Shown here piece after piece: positions 21,512-34,121 of a stretch of DNA of 64,000 nucleotides. Numbering within the stretch: the stretch's first letter is position 1; each line of letters opens with the position of its first letter. The notes under the pieces are model-generated. The model did not search any database. It had not been told where the DNA came from and saw nothing but the letters and a program-made list of their open reading frames with translations. The translations under genes and the position numbers were made by a program. Origin of the DNA: Metarhizium brunneum (lineage: Eukaryota; Ascomycota; Sordariomycetes; Hypocreales; Clavicipitaceae); NCBI RefSeq assembly GCF_013426205.1, contig NC_089423.1, positions 5,208,001 to 5,272,000 of the forward strand, written 5' to 3'.

Positions 21512-22174
21512 CTTCCGGAGCGCGCATCGAAACCGAACGCGGTCGACCGGGCATGGATCCATCGTGAGGATGAAACACACTTATAGCATCAAGGAACATT
21601 GGAAGCGAACTACTGCATAGGAAGGGGAGTTTTATGTATCTTGAATTAATTGCCCATTGTTAAACCAGGTTTTTGTTTTTGTTTTTGTTTTCCTTGCGAG
21701 GAGGAGCGCGCACTTTGGGGTGCAAAGAGTTTCTTTATGTAACAGAGCGAAGCGGCTGTAGAAACATGCGATGAAAGACACTTGAGTCTTGCATCCGCTC
21801 GCGGAACACTCCGATGCTGAGTCTGTCGTCAAATTACTGACACCAAGTTCAGATATTGCATGAAATACATGGGTGATTAAGCTACCAACATGGTTCCAAG
21901 TGAGCGAGCTGCGTCGTGGATAGTTTTATGCATCCGCAAAGAGAAAATTATAGTTGGTGCAGTCGGAGACTGGCGATTTCTTTGTCTTTTTTGTTTTGTT
22001 CACTATTAACCGCCAACCCTCCATATTCTATCTGATACGTACGATAATAGGAAAAATTGCAAGTAGACCTCCTTGAACACTAGCTGGCGTCTACGCCTCA
22101 TAGATTCGGTTTTGAACAGCCCTCGCCCAGTTTCACCACCCCAGAAAAGTCATTGTACAAAAAATCTTACAGCC
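21512..22174. other. Convergent intergenic region, UBC1 and succinyl-CoA ligase
   Basis: Holds the two 3' flanks and a short GTTTTT repeat at 21669-21691. No gene seen. Confidence 0.5.
21669..21691. repeat. (GTTTTT)n microsatellite, about four units
   Basis: A run of GTTTTT units in the 3' flank of UBC1; no other feature attached. Confidence 0.85.
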
Positions 22175-23485
<1,311 letters not shown>

Positions 23486-23937
23486 GATGAGACAGGAGGG
23501 GAGAGGACGATGGACTCAAAAACGCTGCACCTGCAACGCTTGGCCAGAGGCAATGGATGGAGGTACTCGAGGTTGGTTGAGCTGCAGCTTGCAAGACGAA
23601 AAGCATCGCCAGAACAAGAAACAGAGCTCGGAGCCCTTTCGGGTGCTCCCGGACTCCGGCAGGTGTCTTTTTCCGGGAAAAGCCATGCAAGTGGACTGGA
23701 ACCTTTCCACCTTGCCCTGCGGCGACGTGGCAGTTGGAGTGGGCGGCTGCCAGTTGGAGACCCAGGTGGGTGGGGCTCTCAAGGTTGACTTTGCCCCGCC
23801 ATCAACATCAAAAAAGTCAAGCAGGCACTTTCTCTCCGCCAGCTTTCTCTCGCCATCATCGACGAGGCGCGGGATCACGACTTCTCTTGTTGTACGGCGA
23901 TCAAATTTTGTATCCACGGATTTCATTGAGCGCAACC
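23486..23937. promoter_or_regulatory. Shared divergent promoter of LSC1 and ELP3
   Basis: These 452 bp separate two start codons on opposite strands and must contain both promoters. I see no gene and no striking motif other than pyrimidine-rich sequence (23800-23890) before ELP3. Confidence 0.5.
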
Positions 23938-25727
23938 ATGGCGACAGCTACCATGACCGTCACGGCGGTCCCGATGCCGAAGAAGAAGGGTGCCGACCTT
24001 GCGCCAGAGAGCGAGCGCTTCCTGCGATGCTGCGCCGACGTTGCCAATGCTCTGATTGAAGACCACGAGTCAACCAAGGACGGCAAGGCTGGCCGGGATA
24101 TCAACCTCAACTCACTGCGATCCAAGCTGGCCAAGAAGCACAAGCTTGCCAACATCCCTCCGTTGACTGCTATCATCGCCGCCATCCCAGAACATTACAA
24201 GAAATATATCCTACCCAAGTTGATCGCAAAGCCCATCAGTACGACACACCAATGCTTTCCGTGGTGTGCTACAAACTCGTTCTAACATGCGCACTAGGAA
24301 CCTCTTCTGGTATTGCTGTCGTTGCCGTCATGTGCAAGCCGCACCGATGCCCTCATATTGCATACACGGGAAACATTTGCGTCTATTGCCCTGGTGGCCC
24401 CGACTCCGACTTTGAATACAGCACCCAGTCCTACACCGGCTACGAACCTACCTCGATGCGAGCCATTCGTGCCCGATACGATCCCTTTGAGCAGGCCAGA
24501 GGGCGTGTGGACCAGCTCAAGTCGCTAGGCCACTCAGTGGACAAGGTCGAATACATCATCATGGGAGGAACATTCATGTCGCTGCCCGAGTCATACCGAG
24601 AGGACTTTATTTCGCAACTTCACAATGCCCTGAGCGGATACCAGACGTCCAAGGTGGATGAGGCCGTCGAGGCTGGCGAGATGAGCAACGTCAAGTGCGT
24701 CGGAATTACCATTGAAACACGACCGGACTACTGCCTTCAACCACACCTTTCAGACATGTTGCGGTATGGTTGTACCAGATTGGAAGTCGGTGTCCAGTCC
24801 CTTTATGAGGACGTAGCGCGAGACACGAATCGTGGGCACACCGTCGCGGCCGTGGCAGAGACCTTTTGCCTCGCCAAGGATGCTGGGTTCAAGGTTGTCA
24901 GCCATATGATGCCGGATTTGCCCAACGTCGGCATGGAGCGCGATATCGATCAATTCCGTGAATATTTCGAGAACCCAGCTTTTAGAACGGACGGCTTGAA
25001 AATCTACCCTACCTTGGTTATTCGAGGGACTGGTTTGTACGAGCTGTGGCGCACTGGAAGATACCAAAACTACACGCCAAACGGACTGATCGACCTGGTT
25101 GCGAGAATACTTGCACTTATCCCTCCCTGGACTAGAATTTACCGCGTCCAAAGAGATATTCCCATGCCTCTTGTCACTTCTGGCGTGGAGAACGGTAACT
25201 TGCGGGAGCTGGCGCTTGCCAGGATGAAGGATTTTGGAACCACTTGCCGAGATGTGCGGACGCGAGAAGTTGGTATCAATGAGGTGAAGAACAAGATTCG
25301 GCCAAACCAAATTGAGTTGGTTCGCAGAGATTACACTGCGAATGGCGGCTGGGAAACGTTTCTTGCCTATGAAGACCCCAAGCAGGACATTTTGGTGGCT
25401 CTGCTGCGTTTGAGAAAATGCACAGAAAAGTACACCTACCGAGAGGAGTTGACAGGTCAACCTAGCAGCATGGTTCGAGAACTCCACGTCTACGGAACTG
25501 CGGTGCCAGTACACGCCCGTGATCCCAGAAAGTTCCAGCACCAGGGTTTTGGCACCCTGCTCATGGAGGAAGCCGAGAGAATTGCTCGTGAGGAGCACGG
25601 CAGCGACAAGATTAGCATCATCTCTGGTGTTGGTGTCCGAAGCTACTACAAGAAACTCGGCTACTGGTTAGATGGTCCCTATATGAGCAAATGGCTAGAT
25701 GGCCGGGACGAGAATGGCAATCAATAA
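23938..25727 (+). CDS. ELP3: Elongator complex catalytic subunit Elp3
   Basis: Elp3 uses radical SAM chemistry and an acetyl-CoA site to modify wobble uridine (cm5U derivatives) in tRNA. Exons 23938-24238 and 24298-25727, joined across a 59-nt intron (GTACGA, TCTAACA, ACTAG), give 576 residues. The cluster cysteines are in [17 protein letters not shown], followed by [30 protein letters not shown] and ETRPDYC. The C-terminal GNAT part has [30 protein letters not shown] and [20 protein letters not shown]. Yeast Elp3 has 557 residues, so this is full length. The intron sits just before [16 protein letters not shown] core sequence, spliced here as [11 protein letters not shown]. The start in CAACCATGG has good context. 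Confidence 0.97.
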
Positions 25728-26275
25728 CGTCAGAGTTGACTGGGAAACATGGGTGCAATGATTTATGCATGACTAGCGTATGCTGTGTGGCTTTTGAACA
25801 TGATGGCGCAAAGGAGTTGGGACCTCGTCAAGAATGAGATTTTTTTTCACATGCATGTATACTGGGAACATGTCTCCGCAAAGAGCATGAAGCTTGGTCT
25901 GGAGGGGGCTCCGATTAAAAGCCATTTAGAAGTACTTGGATTCAATACACTTTGATCTAAAAATGAGGCTTCACTACTGCCTGGCTGGTGGGAGAGCTGC
26001 ACATGCAAGGAGACACCGACTCCATGGGTGCTCACTGGCTGTTGACAGTGCTGCAGGTTGGCAGGTGGAGATGCTGCATGCTGCCGGCTTTCATGATATT
26101 TGACATTTGTTAGCTCTGGGGTTGCGGAGTCGAGAAAGCATCATCGAGGCAGTCACGCTTCCCCGCTCTGGACCAATGTAACTTTAAAGTCAAATTTCCG
26201 CCGCTCACTCAAGCCGCTACTTGTAGAATATCTTGTATGGATTCATGCCATCAGCTTGTCGATTAAACGTACGCC
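25728..26275. other. Intergenic, ELP3 3' flank and amidohydrolase promoter
   Basis: No gene or clear motif seen in this 548-bp gap. Confidence 0.5.
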
Positions 26276-27700
26276 ATGACTATTCGAAAAGCACCGGTCA
26301 CGGCCATGGCATCTCATCCAGCAACAAGCGGTTCTTGTGCACCTGACGCTGACATGGAGACTAGTTCGTCAGCCAACAAGACGATTCCCGACATCTTGAT
26401 TAAGCCTTGGAAACTGCCGCCTCAGAAAACGTATATCCTCCAAAATGCCAATATTGTTGACTCTGCCAGCGGTTCTATACACCAAAAGCAGACAATCAAG
26501 CTCGCTCAAGGTGTGATTGCAGCAATTGGCGAGGACATCACGCGCTGTCCTGGGGACGTCGTTGTTGATGTCTCGGGCAAATACATCTGCCCTGGGCTCA
26601 TCGACTGCCACGTTCACCTTACATCGGTCGCCGGCGATGCCAGCTTAAGCGGAGGCATTTCAACCTCCGACCCGGCTATATCATATTTTCGTCAGCCGTT
26701 TCTCTGCAACCAAATCCTCAGCCGGGGGTTTACTTCAGTCCGAGACACAGGCGGTGCGACTCTGGCGCTCAAGGAGGCCATTGAGGATGATGTATTTCCC
26801 GGTCCCAGGCTCTTCATTTCGAACAAGGCTCTGTCACAAACTGGAGGCCACGGCGACATGCGAGGAGTTCACGACAAGCAAAAATGCTGCGGGGGAGATA
26901 GCGCGCTGACAACAGTCGTTGACGGCGTGCCTGGCTGTATTCGGGCCACGAGGGAGCAACTTCGCACCGGCGCCGACTTCATCAAGATCATGGCAGGAGG
27001 TGGTGTTGCATCGCCAACGGACAAGTTGGAGAATACCCAATTCACGGCAGCCGAGATTCAGGCCATTGCCGAGGTCGCCGACACCTACGGCACATATGTC
27101 ACTGCTCACGCATACACACCCAAGGCGATCCGCCACGCCGTGGACAATGGCGTCAAGGGAATCGAGCACGGCAACTTCATCGACGGCGAGACGGCGCGGT
27201 ATATGGCCAACAAGGGCATCTGGCTGACACCCACACTCGTCACCTACGACGCCATGGGGTCAGACAAATACGCCGGCTTCCTGCCTCCCGCGAACCGCGC
27301 CAAGAACAAGATAGTCCTTAGCAAGGGCCTCGAGTCCCTGCGCATCGCTGAAGAAGCGGGCGTCACCATCTGCCACGGCTCAGACCTGCTCGGTCCGCTG
27401 CACGAGGAGCAGAGTAGGGAGTTTGGCATCCGAGCGCAGGCGTTGAGCAGCAAGACTGTCTTGCAGGGTGCCACGGTCAACGCAGCGAAGCTCTTGCGGC
27501 AGGACAAGTTTCTGGGCCAGATCAGGCAAGGGTTTGCGGCTGATTTGCTCATCTTGAACGGCAATCCGCTCGACAATGTGTCCATTTTGGATGAGCCGGA
27601 GAAGACGGTTTTGGCAGTCATGAAGAATGGACGAGTGTATGCCAGCCGATGGGGCAAGCTGCCCCAGGATATTGCCTCAACCCAGAATTTGATAGAGTAA
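26276..27700 (+). CDS. Metal-dependent amidohydrolase, ochratoxinase/Xaa-Pro dipeptidase-like
   Basis: A single exon of 474 residues with a full amidohydrolase-superfamily metal site: HVH (His 112, 114), a probable carboxylated Lys 237 in FIKIMAGGG, His 278 (VTAHAYT), His 298 (IEHGNF) and Asp 370 (ICHGSD). This set and its spacing match the two-metal subtype seen in fungal ochratoxinase and bacterial Xaa-Pro dipeptidase-like enzymes (imidazolonepropionase-like group), which cleave amide bonds. Typical flanks are present: KYICPGLIDCHVHL, SRGFTSVRDTGGAT and the C-terminal GFAADLLILNGNPLD. No signal peptide is seen, so it is probably cytosolic, unlike secreted ochratoxinase. The natural substrate is unknown. 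Later ATGs at residues 11 and 27 are possible starts since the first ~40 residues are not conserved in type. Confidence 0.85.
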   Translation: MTIRKAPVTAMASHPATSGSCAPDADMETSSSANKTIPDILIKPWKLPPQKTYILQNANIVDSASGSIHQKQTIKLAQGVIAAIGEDITRCPGDVVVDVSGKYICPGLIDCHVHLTSVAGDASLSGGISTSDPAISYFRQPFLCNQILSRGFTSVRDTGGATLALKEAIEDDVFPGPRLFISNKALSQTGGHGDMRGVHDKQKCCGGDSALTTVVDGVPGCIRATREQLRTGADFIKIMAGGGVASPTDKLENTQFTAAEIQAIAEVADTYGTYVTAHAYTPKAIRHAVDNGVKGIEHGNFIDGETARYMANKGIWLTPTLVTYDAMGSDKYAGFLPPANRAKNKIVLSKGLESLRIAEEAGVTICHGSDLLGPLHEEQSREFGIRAQALSSKTVLQGATVNAAKLLRQDKFLGQIRQGFAADLLILNGNPLDNVSILDEPEKTVLAVMKNGRVYASRWGKLPQDIASTQNLIE

Positions 27701-28874
27701 CGTCGGCCACCCCTCAACGGGCTATGACTTGGATACCTTATGCATCGTCCGGCAATATTGTGCAACTATGCGTCGACCCCGCCCCACAACCGGGTCCTCG
27801 GAGCGATGAGGTGCGAAGAAATTGACAACTCGCGATGCATGGGCCAGATGGAGAATTCCGCACATGAACTGACACAAGTGGCCAGGGGTAATTGCCAGCC
27901 AGCCAGAGGTCGTATTGGTCGGGTAATCCTTGGTTATGTCGCTCTCTCGCTCGAGTCGGCTGCGACACTTGAGCAAGTCGTTTCTGTTAAGCTCACTGTG
28001 CCTATTGGCTTTTTTCCTGGGGAATTGAGCCACTTTGACCTTGGAGGAGCCCATGCAGCGTGGCAGGTTGTGGGGTGTGATATTAAATTACGAAGGATGA
28101 TATTGCTAGATCCATCACTGCCACCATAGTGGTGTGCCCTCAACTTTCACCCAACTTGTCCTCGTACATGGAAAGAAAGGAAGGCTGAAAGCCATTGTCA
28201 CTGCTTCAGCTCACTTATGAAAGTTGTTTCCACTGCTCGGGTTATGATATGCCGTGGTCAACCGGCTCGGGCCTGTCGTGGCCTCGCGTTGTCCTCTACT
28301 ACCATTCTACTTGTTTATTTTTCCTTGTTTCAGGATAGCATGAAAGATTTGCATACATTATGAAAATTGACACAAGCTCAACAAATTGACGCTTCTGGAC
28401 ATGAAACGTATGTGGCTCTGCGAGAAGGTCGTCAATTTGGACATGTCGCACAACTACTGATGCATAAGCGCCAAGCAGTCAAAGAAAGTCAGCTACAAGT
28501 TTTAATGGGTTATCGTCTCCGCCATGGGATGATAGTTATACTAGAACTCGCTTGATACACTGATGATATTTCACGATTCGCCGCGCGGCTGCGCCACACG
28601 GCGGAAAAATAAAGGCTAATATTCGCAATTCCAGCAATTATTACAACGATTATTTGGTGCTATAGGTCTAGATCATGCTGGATCATACCATGGACAAGAA
28701 AAAAACAAATGGCAATGAGGCATATAAGAACAAGATATTTCCCATGGACAACATGACCGGTAGAGCAGCAGGCCAGGAAAGAGCTTCGTCTTCACTGCTT
28801 CCTGCATTACAACGACCTCCTCTCGGGACAGTTTAGTATCAAATTTTTCTCGTCCTTTGGTCCCGCTCTCCAGG
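27701..28874. other. Intergenic region, 1.2 kb
   Basis: Lies between two genes on the same strand. Open frames on either strand are short and lack motifs; I see nothing specific. Confidence 0.45.
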
Positions 28875-30016
28875 ATGTTGTTCAAGACTGCTCTTGGTTT
28901 TGCAGCCATTGCTGCTGCTGGTGCTCCCATTGCCGCGGATGATTCTGCCAAGGCTCTCGAGACCAGATGTTTGTCAACACTTTTGGCCCCCTACAATACC
29001 CAAACTCAGCTAACTATCGCTAGGGGGTGCTCGTATATCCAACAACGACTTTGCCAACATCAGGTTCTACGCCCAGCACTCTGCCGCCGCATACTGCAAC
29101 ATTGGTGTTCCTGCCGGTCAGCAAATTGCATGCGGAAATAATGCCTGTCCTCTTGTTGCGCGTAACAGGGTCAAGGTGGTGGCATCTGTAACGTGAGTTC
29201 CTACATTTCTGATATATAAAGGTAATCTTCTTCTAATGTCCCCCTAGCGGCGATCTTACCGGAACCGGTGCCTATGTAGCCATTGACACTTTCCGCCGGG
29301 AAATCGTCGTGTCTATCCGTGGTAGCAATAATATCCGCAACTACATCACCAACCTCATATTTTCCTGGACTGATTGCAACTTTACAAAACAATGTCAAGT
29401 TCACGCCGGCTTCGCCCAGGCCTGGGACGAGATTAAGGTCGCTGTTAACAGGGCTATTACGAACGCTAGAAGGAGATACCCTCAGTATGCTATTGTATTT
29501 ACCGGACACTCCCTCGGAGGGGCCGTAGCGACCATTGGCGCAGCCAACCTTCGCCGTAGTGGTCTATGGGTCAACCTATATACATATGGATCCCCTCGCG
29601 TTGGTAACGACTGGTTCGCAAGCTGGTTCTCTAACGTACAGGGCGGCCAGTGGCGCGTTACTCACGAAGATGACCCGGTCCCCCGTCTTCCCCCCATCTT
29701 CTCTGGCTACCGCCATATTACGCCAGAGTACTGGCTTTCTGGCGGAAACGGCGGAAACACCTACAAGACGGACTATACCATCGCCAACATCAAGGTCTGC
29801 GAAGGCATCGCTAGCACCCAGTGTAATGCAGGCCGCGATGTCACTGATATAAACGCTCATCTATACTACTTTGGTGCCATAGCTTCCTGCGCCCCTTCCT
29901 CGTTACAGCTGAGAGATGCTGACGCACAAGATGATCCCTTGCCCAAGGATCTTAACGAGCGCCTTACTGATTGGAGTCGAAAAGACCAGGAGTTTGTGAA
30001 GAGTGAGAATGTCTAG
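28875..30016 (+). CDS. Secreted class 3 lipase (feruloyl-esterase-A-like fold)
   Basis: A triacylglycerol lipase or related esterase. Exons 28875-28968, 29024-29192 and 29248-30016 give 343 residues; both introns are 55 nt, the first with an uncommon GTTTGT donor but a perfect GCTAACT branch site. A signal peptide (LFKTALGFAAIAAAGAPIAA) begins the protein. The catalytic triad reads Ser 176 in TGHSLGGA, Asp 230 in EDDPVPRLP and His 292 in NAHLYYF. Cysteines at 56, 68 and 73 and in WTDCNFTKQC suggest disulfides typical of secreted members. The joined core reads GARISNNDFANIRFYAQHS. A short polar tail extends beyond the usual C terminus. Substrate range (lipid, feruloyl ester) cannot be told from sequence. 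Confidence 0.92.
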
Positions 30017-30862
30017 GGTCTTGGTCATTGGCTTCCTAGGTAGCAAATACAACGTATGGCATTCATTTCATTTCTGCAACATCCACCCCTTGCGGATAGG
30101 GCTCTTGAACGAGTTAACCAGGTGTCGATGCTGATGCGTAATAATGAACCATGGCCCTTCCTGTTCCTCAATTTACTCGTTCAAAAACCACTCTGTATGT
30201 CTTCGGAATCGCTAGTGAGCCCAGTGCCGGGAATACAAACGATAAATGACCAGTTAAACAATCATGCTCTGGCCAAAGTCTGTCACTCGCGAAAGGGACC
30301 AGTGACACTGCAGTTGTCTAGGGTAGACGCGGCTGTTCAGGCATCGCTTCGGAGTTTGTCCAATAACCTCGACCTACAAATTTGATTTTCTAGTTGGAGA
30401 GTCGGCGTTGTTTGCTGTTACGTACTGAAGCGGGTTGATCAGGTGGATGTTGGGATGTTGTCGGCGGTCAGGTGAAGGTGCCATGCACGTGGCAATGAAA
30501 GCTGGGTAGAAAAGCGCATGATGATTATAAAAAACAGGCATTGGAATAATGTGGCCTTTTCTTCTGCTTTTCCTTTTTTTTTTCCCTTCTTCTCGTAATA
30601 TTACTTCCTCTTCTAATATACACGGAGGAACTTTTCTCACCAAAGAAAAAAAAAATCACGACGCTCTTGGCATTGAACGCCATCGCAACGCACCTCATCG
30701 CATAACCTCCTTAGTCATCCGCTTCCAATCTCAGGTCACCTCGACTTGGCCGTCTCATAACCAGCATCAACACCCCGTCAACAAACCCCGTCACCGGCCG
30801 GAAAACCCACTCCCAAATCTGGAAACCTCCATCGTCCACCATGAGCATGAGCTGCCAGAGCC
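30017..30862. other. Intergenic, lipase 3' flank and carrier promoter
   Basis: Pyrimidine-rich tracts (30560-30610) precede the next gene. No coding frame is supported. Confidence 0.5.
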
Positions 30863-32230
30863 ATGCCCAGCCGCAATGATGCAGCTCCCCCGTGGGTGCC
30901 GCCGACCTGGTCCCCTGAGCCGTCCATGGGCGTGTTGCCGGTCATCACCAACCCAGAAGACTATCCCGATCGCGCGCCCAGAAGCAACGCTGCAACGGCA
31001 GCCTCAGCAGCCGGTGTCCGGGCCTTGAGCGCCCAGCTCGTCGCCTTTTACTTTCGTGCCCCGGCAAAGGCCTTCTTTCGGACCCGCGTCGACTACCTGG
31101 CGTATGCGCGGACCGTCCACCACCAGCAGCTCAAGAGCATGTTGGACGCCGTCGCCAAAGATGGTTCGGCTTCGAGAATGAGGGTGTTTCTACAGCATAC
31201 CTGGATTTGGATGAGGAGCACGACCCCAGGGGTGCTCACGTCGGCCATCAAACAGCAGGGATGGAGCGTCATCCCGCACCAGATTCTTCCGCCTCTCATT
31301 GCCAACGTCGGCGTCGGCGCCGTCCTGTACACTAGTTATTTACATATCCTCGGGCACTTGCACGAGGAGAGCGCAAAGGCCACCAAGCGCGTCTACCCGC
31401 CGCCGTCGCCAACGCACACATTCACAGCAGGCTTCCTCGCCGGCGGCCTCCAGAGCGTTGTCGCGGCACCCCTGGATGCGCTCCAAGCGCGGTACGACCA
31501 CCACGACTTGATGCCCAGCGACGGCAGTAGCCGGCCACGAAGCATGTGGACCTTTGGCGCGGAGAAACTGCGAGAGATTGGCCTCCGGGGCATCTTTGCC
31601 GGCTGGGGACTCTCGTTTGCAAAGGACAGCCTGGGCAGCGCCGTCTTCTTCAGCATGTTCGAGTACGTCAAGGCGCAGGGGTACTACCGCTTCGTGACGT
31701 GGTACTACGGCGGATTGGGCCAGGACATTGTCGACTTTCTCGCCATGAAGCGGCCGTCGCGGCAGGACGGGGACAGCCAAGTCACCGTCATCCGACCGCA
31801 CTACGCAATAGAGCCCATGTTTCTGTTCATTGCCGGGTTCAGCGCGTCGTTTTCGCAGCAGCTCCTCCTCCACCCCCTGACGCACTTCCAGGTCAAACAC
31901 TGGGACCACTTGGAGGACCTGGATGAAAAGGCCGCCAGGTATAGGGCCGCGAGGGCGGCAAACCCAGACAGGCCCCGGCGGCCGTGGAGGATGCTTCGAG
32001 CCTACTATCACGCGTACCAGGAGACGTGGGCTGGGTGCACGGCTGAGGCAGCTGCTGAGGGACAGGGCCTGGCGAGGTGGTTGTACCGTGGCTTTTGGTG
32101 GAACACGATTAGACAGGTTCCGAGCACGAGTGCAGGGTTGATTATTTTCGAATTGATACGGCGCAAGTATGGATATGGGGCGGATGAAGTCCGCATTACA
32201 AAGGACGGCTACGACATCTTGCTAAATTAG
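30863..32230 (+). CDS. Divergent mitochondrial-carrier-fold protein
   Basis: A single exon of 455 residues. One clear mitochondrial-carrier signature is present in the middle: a hydrophobic helix FTAGFLAGGLQSVVAAPLDA with the P-x-D-x-x-x-x-R core (PLDALQAR), followed by GLRGIFAGWGLSFAKDSLGS, which suits the second part of a carrier repeat. The other two repeats are weak (for example IEPMFLFIAGFSASFSQQLL with HPLTHFQVK). The N-terminal ~130 residues and the long hydrophilic segment near 380-410 are additional. Length exceeds the usual ~300 residues of carriers. Transport substrate unknown. The first ATG of the frame is used; a possible alternative is Met 22. Confidence 0.7.
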   Translation: MPSRNDAAPPWVPPTWSPEPSMGVLPVITNPEDYPDRAPRSNAATAASAAGVRALSAQLVAFYFRAPAKAFFRTRVDYLAYARTVHHQQLKSMLDAVAKDGSASRMRVFLQHTWIWMRSTTPGVLTSAIKQQGWSVIPHQILPPLIANVGVGAVLYTSYLHILGHLHEESAKATKRVYPPPSPTHTFTAGFLAGGLQSVVAAPLDALQARYDHHDLMPSDGSSRPRSMWTFGAEKLREIGLRGIFAGWGLSFAKDSLGSAVFFSMFEYVKAQGYYRFVTWYYGGLGQDIVDFLAMKRPSRQDGDSQVTVIRPHYAIEPMFLFIAGFSASFSQQLLLHPLTHFQVKHWDHLEDLDEKAARYRAARAANPDRPRRPWRMLRAYYHAYQETWAGCTAEAAAEGQGLARWLYRGFWWNTIRQVPSTSAGLIIFELIRRKYGYGADEVRITKDGYDILLN

Positions 32231-32646
32231 ATTAGACGGGGGGTTTGAATTGGCTGCCTAGACCATGTATGTGTGAACGTATTGCCTGGCTTGGGTTGTT
32301 GCCCTTGCGTGTCTGGGCGAAGAGCGGCTGGCTTGACTTTTTAGATGTATATATGACCTCATCTCGACACATTTATTCACCAGACATGTGTATAGTAAAC
32401 ATGGATGCAGCATAGCACACTGGCCGAGTATGAAATCCCTCCTACGCTATGCAATATATACAGTATATGTAAGTTGTATATCATCGTCTGTGGTGGTGGC
32501 AGCCGCGACTTGCCGCATTCAATCTAGTGCTGTTGCTTCGCGGCCTATCACCTTTCCATCCGCATCCGCATCCGCATCCATCTTCACCGGAATCACCACC
32601 GCTTGCAAGCACTTCTTAACAAGCATACTCACTCGTCCATAATCCA
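32231..32646. other. Intergenic, M24 peptidase promoter
   Basis: A 416-bp gap that contains a short CATCCG repeat at 32557-32580 about 70 bp before the next start codon. No gene seen. Confidence 0.5.
32557..32580. repeat. (CATCCG)n hexanucleotide repeat, about four units
   Basis: A short perfect hexamer run in the promoter or 5' untranslated region of the M24 peptidase gene. Confidence 0.85.
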
Positions 32647-34121
32647 ATGGTGAAATTCTCATCCGTGACAGCCCTGCTGTTTATCTCGCGGGCCGTCGCC
32701 GACCCAAAACCCCAGTACCAGCCCCTCCCTTCGCTCCGAGACCAAGCCGCTCTCCAAGATGAATGGACAGCCCAGCGTAAAGCCTCCATTCCGAGACTAT
32801 TGCAAAAGCACAAAATAGACGCATGGCTTGTACTTCTCACATCCCACTCGCCAGGACAAGTCCATGTATAAAGACAAACGTCTAATCTCCCCCCTTCCCC
32901 CTTCTAGATCAGCCAGCGTGAATACGCCGAAGACACCGTCTTCTGGACCCTCAAATCAGCAACTCAATTCTCCGCACGTCGCCGGACAACAAGCCTCTTC
33001 CTTGCATCAACGCCCGACAAGTCCCCAACGGCATACACCTGGATCGACAACACGCCCCGAGTATGGGATGAGCTCAAAGCCCTCCTCGAGAAACACCAAC
33101 CCTCCAGCATCGCCATTAATGCTCATCCCGAAATCGCATTCTCCAGCGGTCTCCACGCAGGTGAGTACGAAGCCATTTCCACCGCCCTCGGCGAGGAATG
33201 GACATCTCGATTCGTCGTCAATCCCCTCTTAGGCGTAGAGTACATTGGCACCCAACTCCCCGCTCGCATTTCCTGGTACCGCAAGCTCCAGGAGACGGCG
33301 TGGGCCATCATATCCGAGGGCTTCAGCTCGTCCGTCATCACGCCGGGCAAAACCACCACGGCAGATGTAGAGTGGTGGATGCGGGACAAGATCCAGTCGC
33401 TAAACTACACGACCTGGTTTCAGCCCGACGTGTCCATCCTGTCGGAGGATTCGCCCTGGCCGCAGGACAATACGGACGAGCGGGCCATTCAACACGGGGA
33501 CTACCTGCATGTTGATTTTGGCGTCACGGCCATGGGCATGAACACCGACACGCAGCACTTGGCGTACGTGCTTTTCCCGGGACAAACGGAAGACAACGTC
33601 CCACAGGGGCTGAAGGATGGTTTGAAAAAGGGGAACCAGCTGCAGGACATGACGAGGAAGCACATGAAGCCCGGCGCCACGGGGAACCAGGTCCTCAAGG
33701 CGATTAGGGAGGAGATGACCCAGGGGGGGCTCGAAGGCAAGATTTACTGCCATGCCATTGGGGATTGGGGGCATTCTGCAGGTGCCGTAATCGGTGAGAA
33801 GGCTTTCCTCACCCTTTTTGCTTCTTATTCTCCCCTCGGCAGCCACTGACGAGACTAGGAATGACCAACTTACAAGACAGCGTCCCCGACATAGGCGACC
33901 TCCCTCTCCTCGATCACACTTGGTACAGCGTTGAACTCCTGGCGGATCACTTTGTGCCGGAGCTCAACGCTTCTCTCAAATTCCCACTTGAGGAAGATGT
34001 TTACTGGGTTGAAGACGGCAAGGGGTCGGGAAGTTTTGAATGGGTCTATGGACAACAAACCAAATTCCATCTAATTCATACGACTGTGGGCGACAAAAAC
34101 GGTGTCACAGAGGAGCTTTGA
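32647..34121 (+). CDS. Secreted M24-family (pita-bread fold) metallopeptidase-like protein
   Basis: Exons 32647-32829, 32908-33793 and 33859-34121 give 443 residues; introns are 78 and 65 nt. A signal peptide ([19 protein letters not shown]) starts the protein. A creatinase-type N-domain ([19 protein letters not shown]) precedes the catalytic M24 domain. Metal-ligand candidates are the Asp of YLHVDFGVT, the Asp of GMNTDTQH eleven residues later, the His of [12 protein letters not shown] and a Glu in [11 protein letters not shown]. The fifth ligand, expected in the last strand after SFEWVYG, is not obvious (QQTKFHLI follows). Related M24 enzymes are Xaa-Pro aminopeptidases and methionine aminopeptidases. 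It is likely secreted. Activity is therefore probable but not certain. Confidence 0.85.

Noticed and set aside
24750..25598. 282-codon frame antisense to ELP3
   Set aside because: A shadow of conserved ELP3 codons, with no family similarity.
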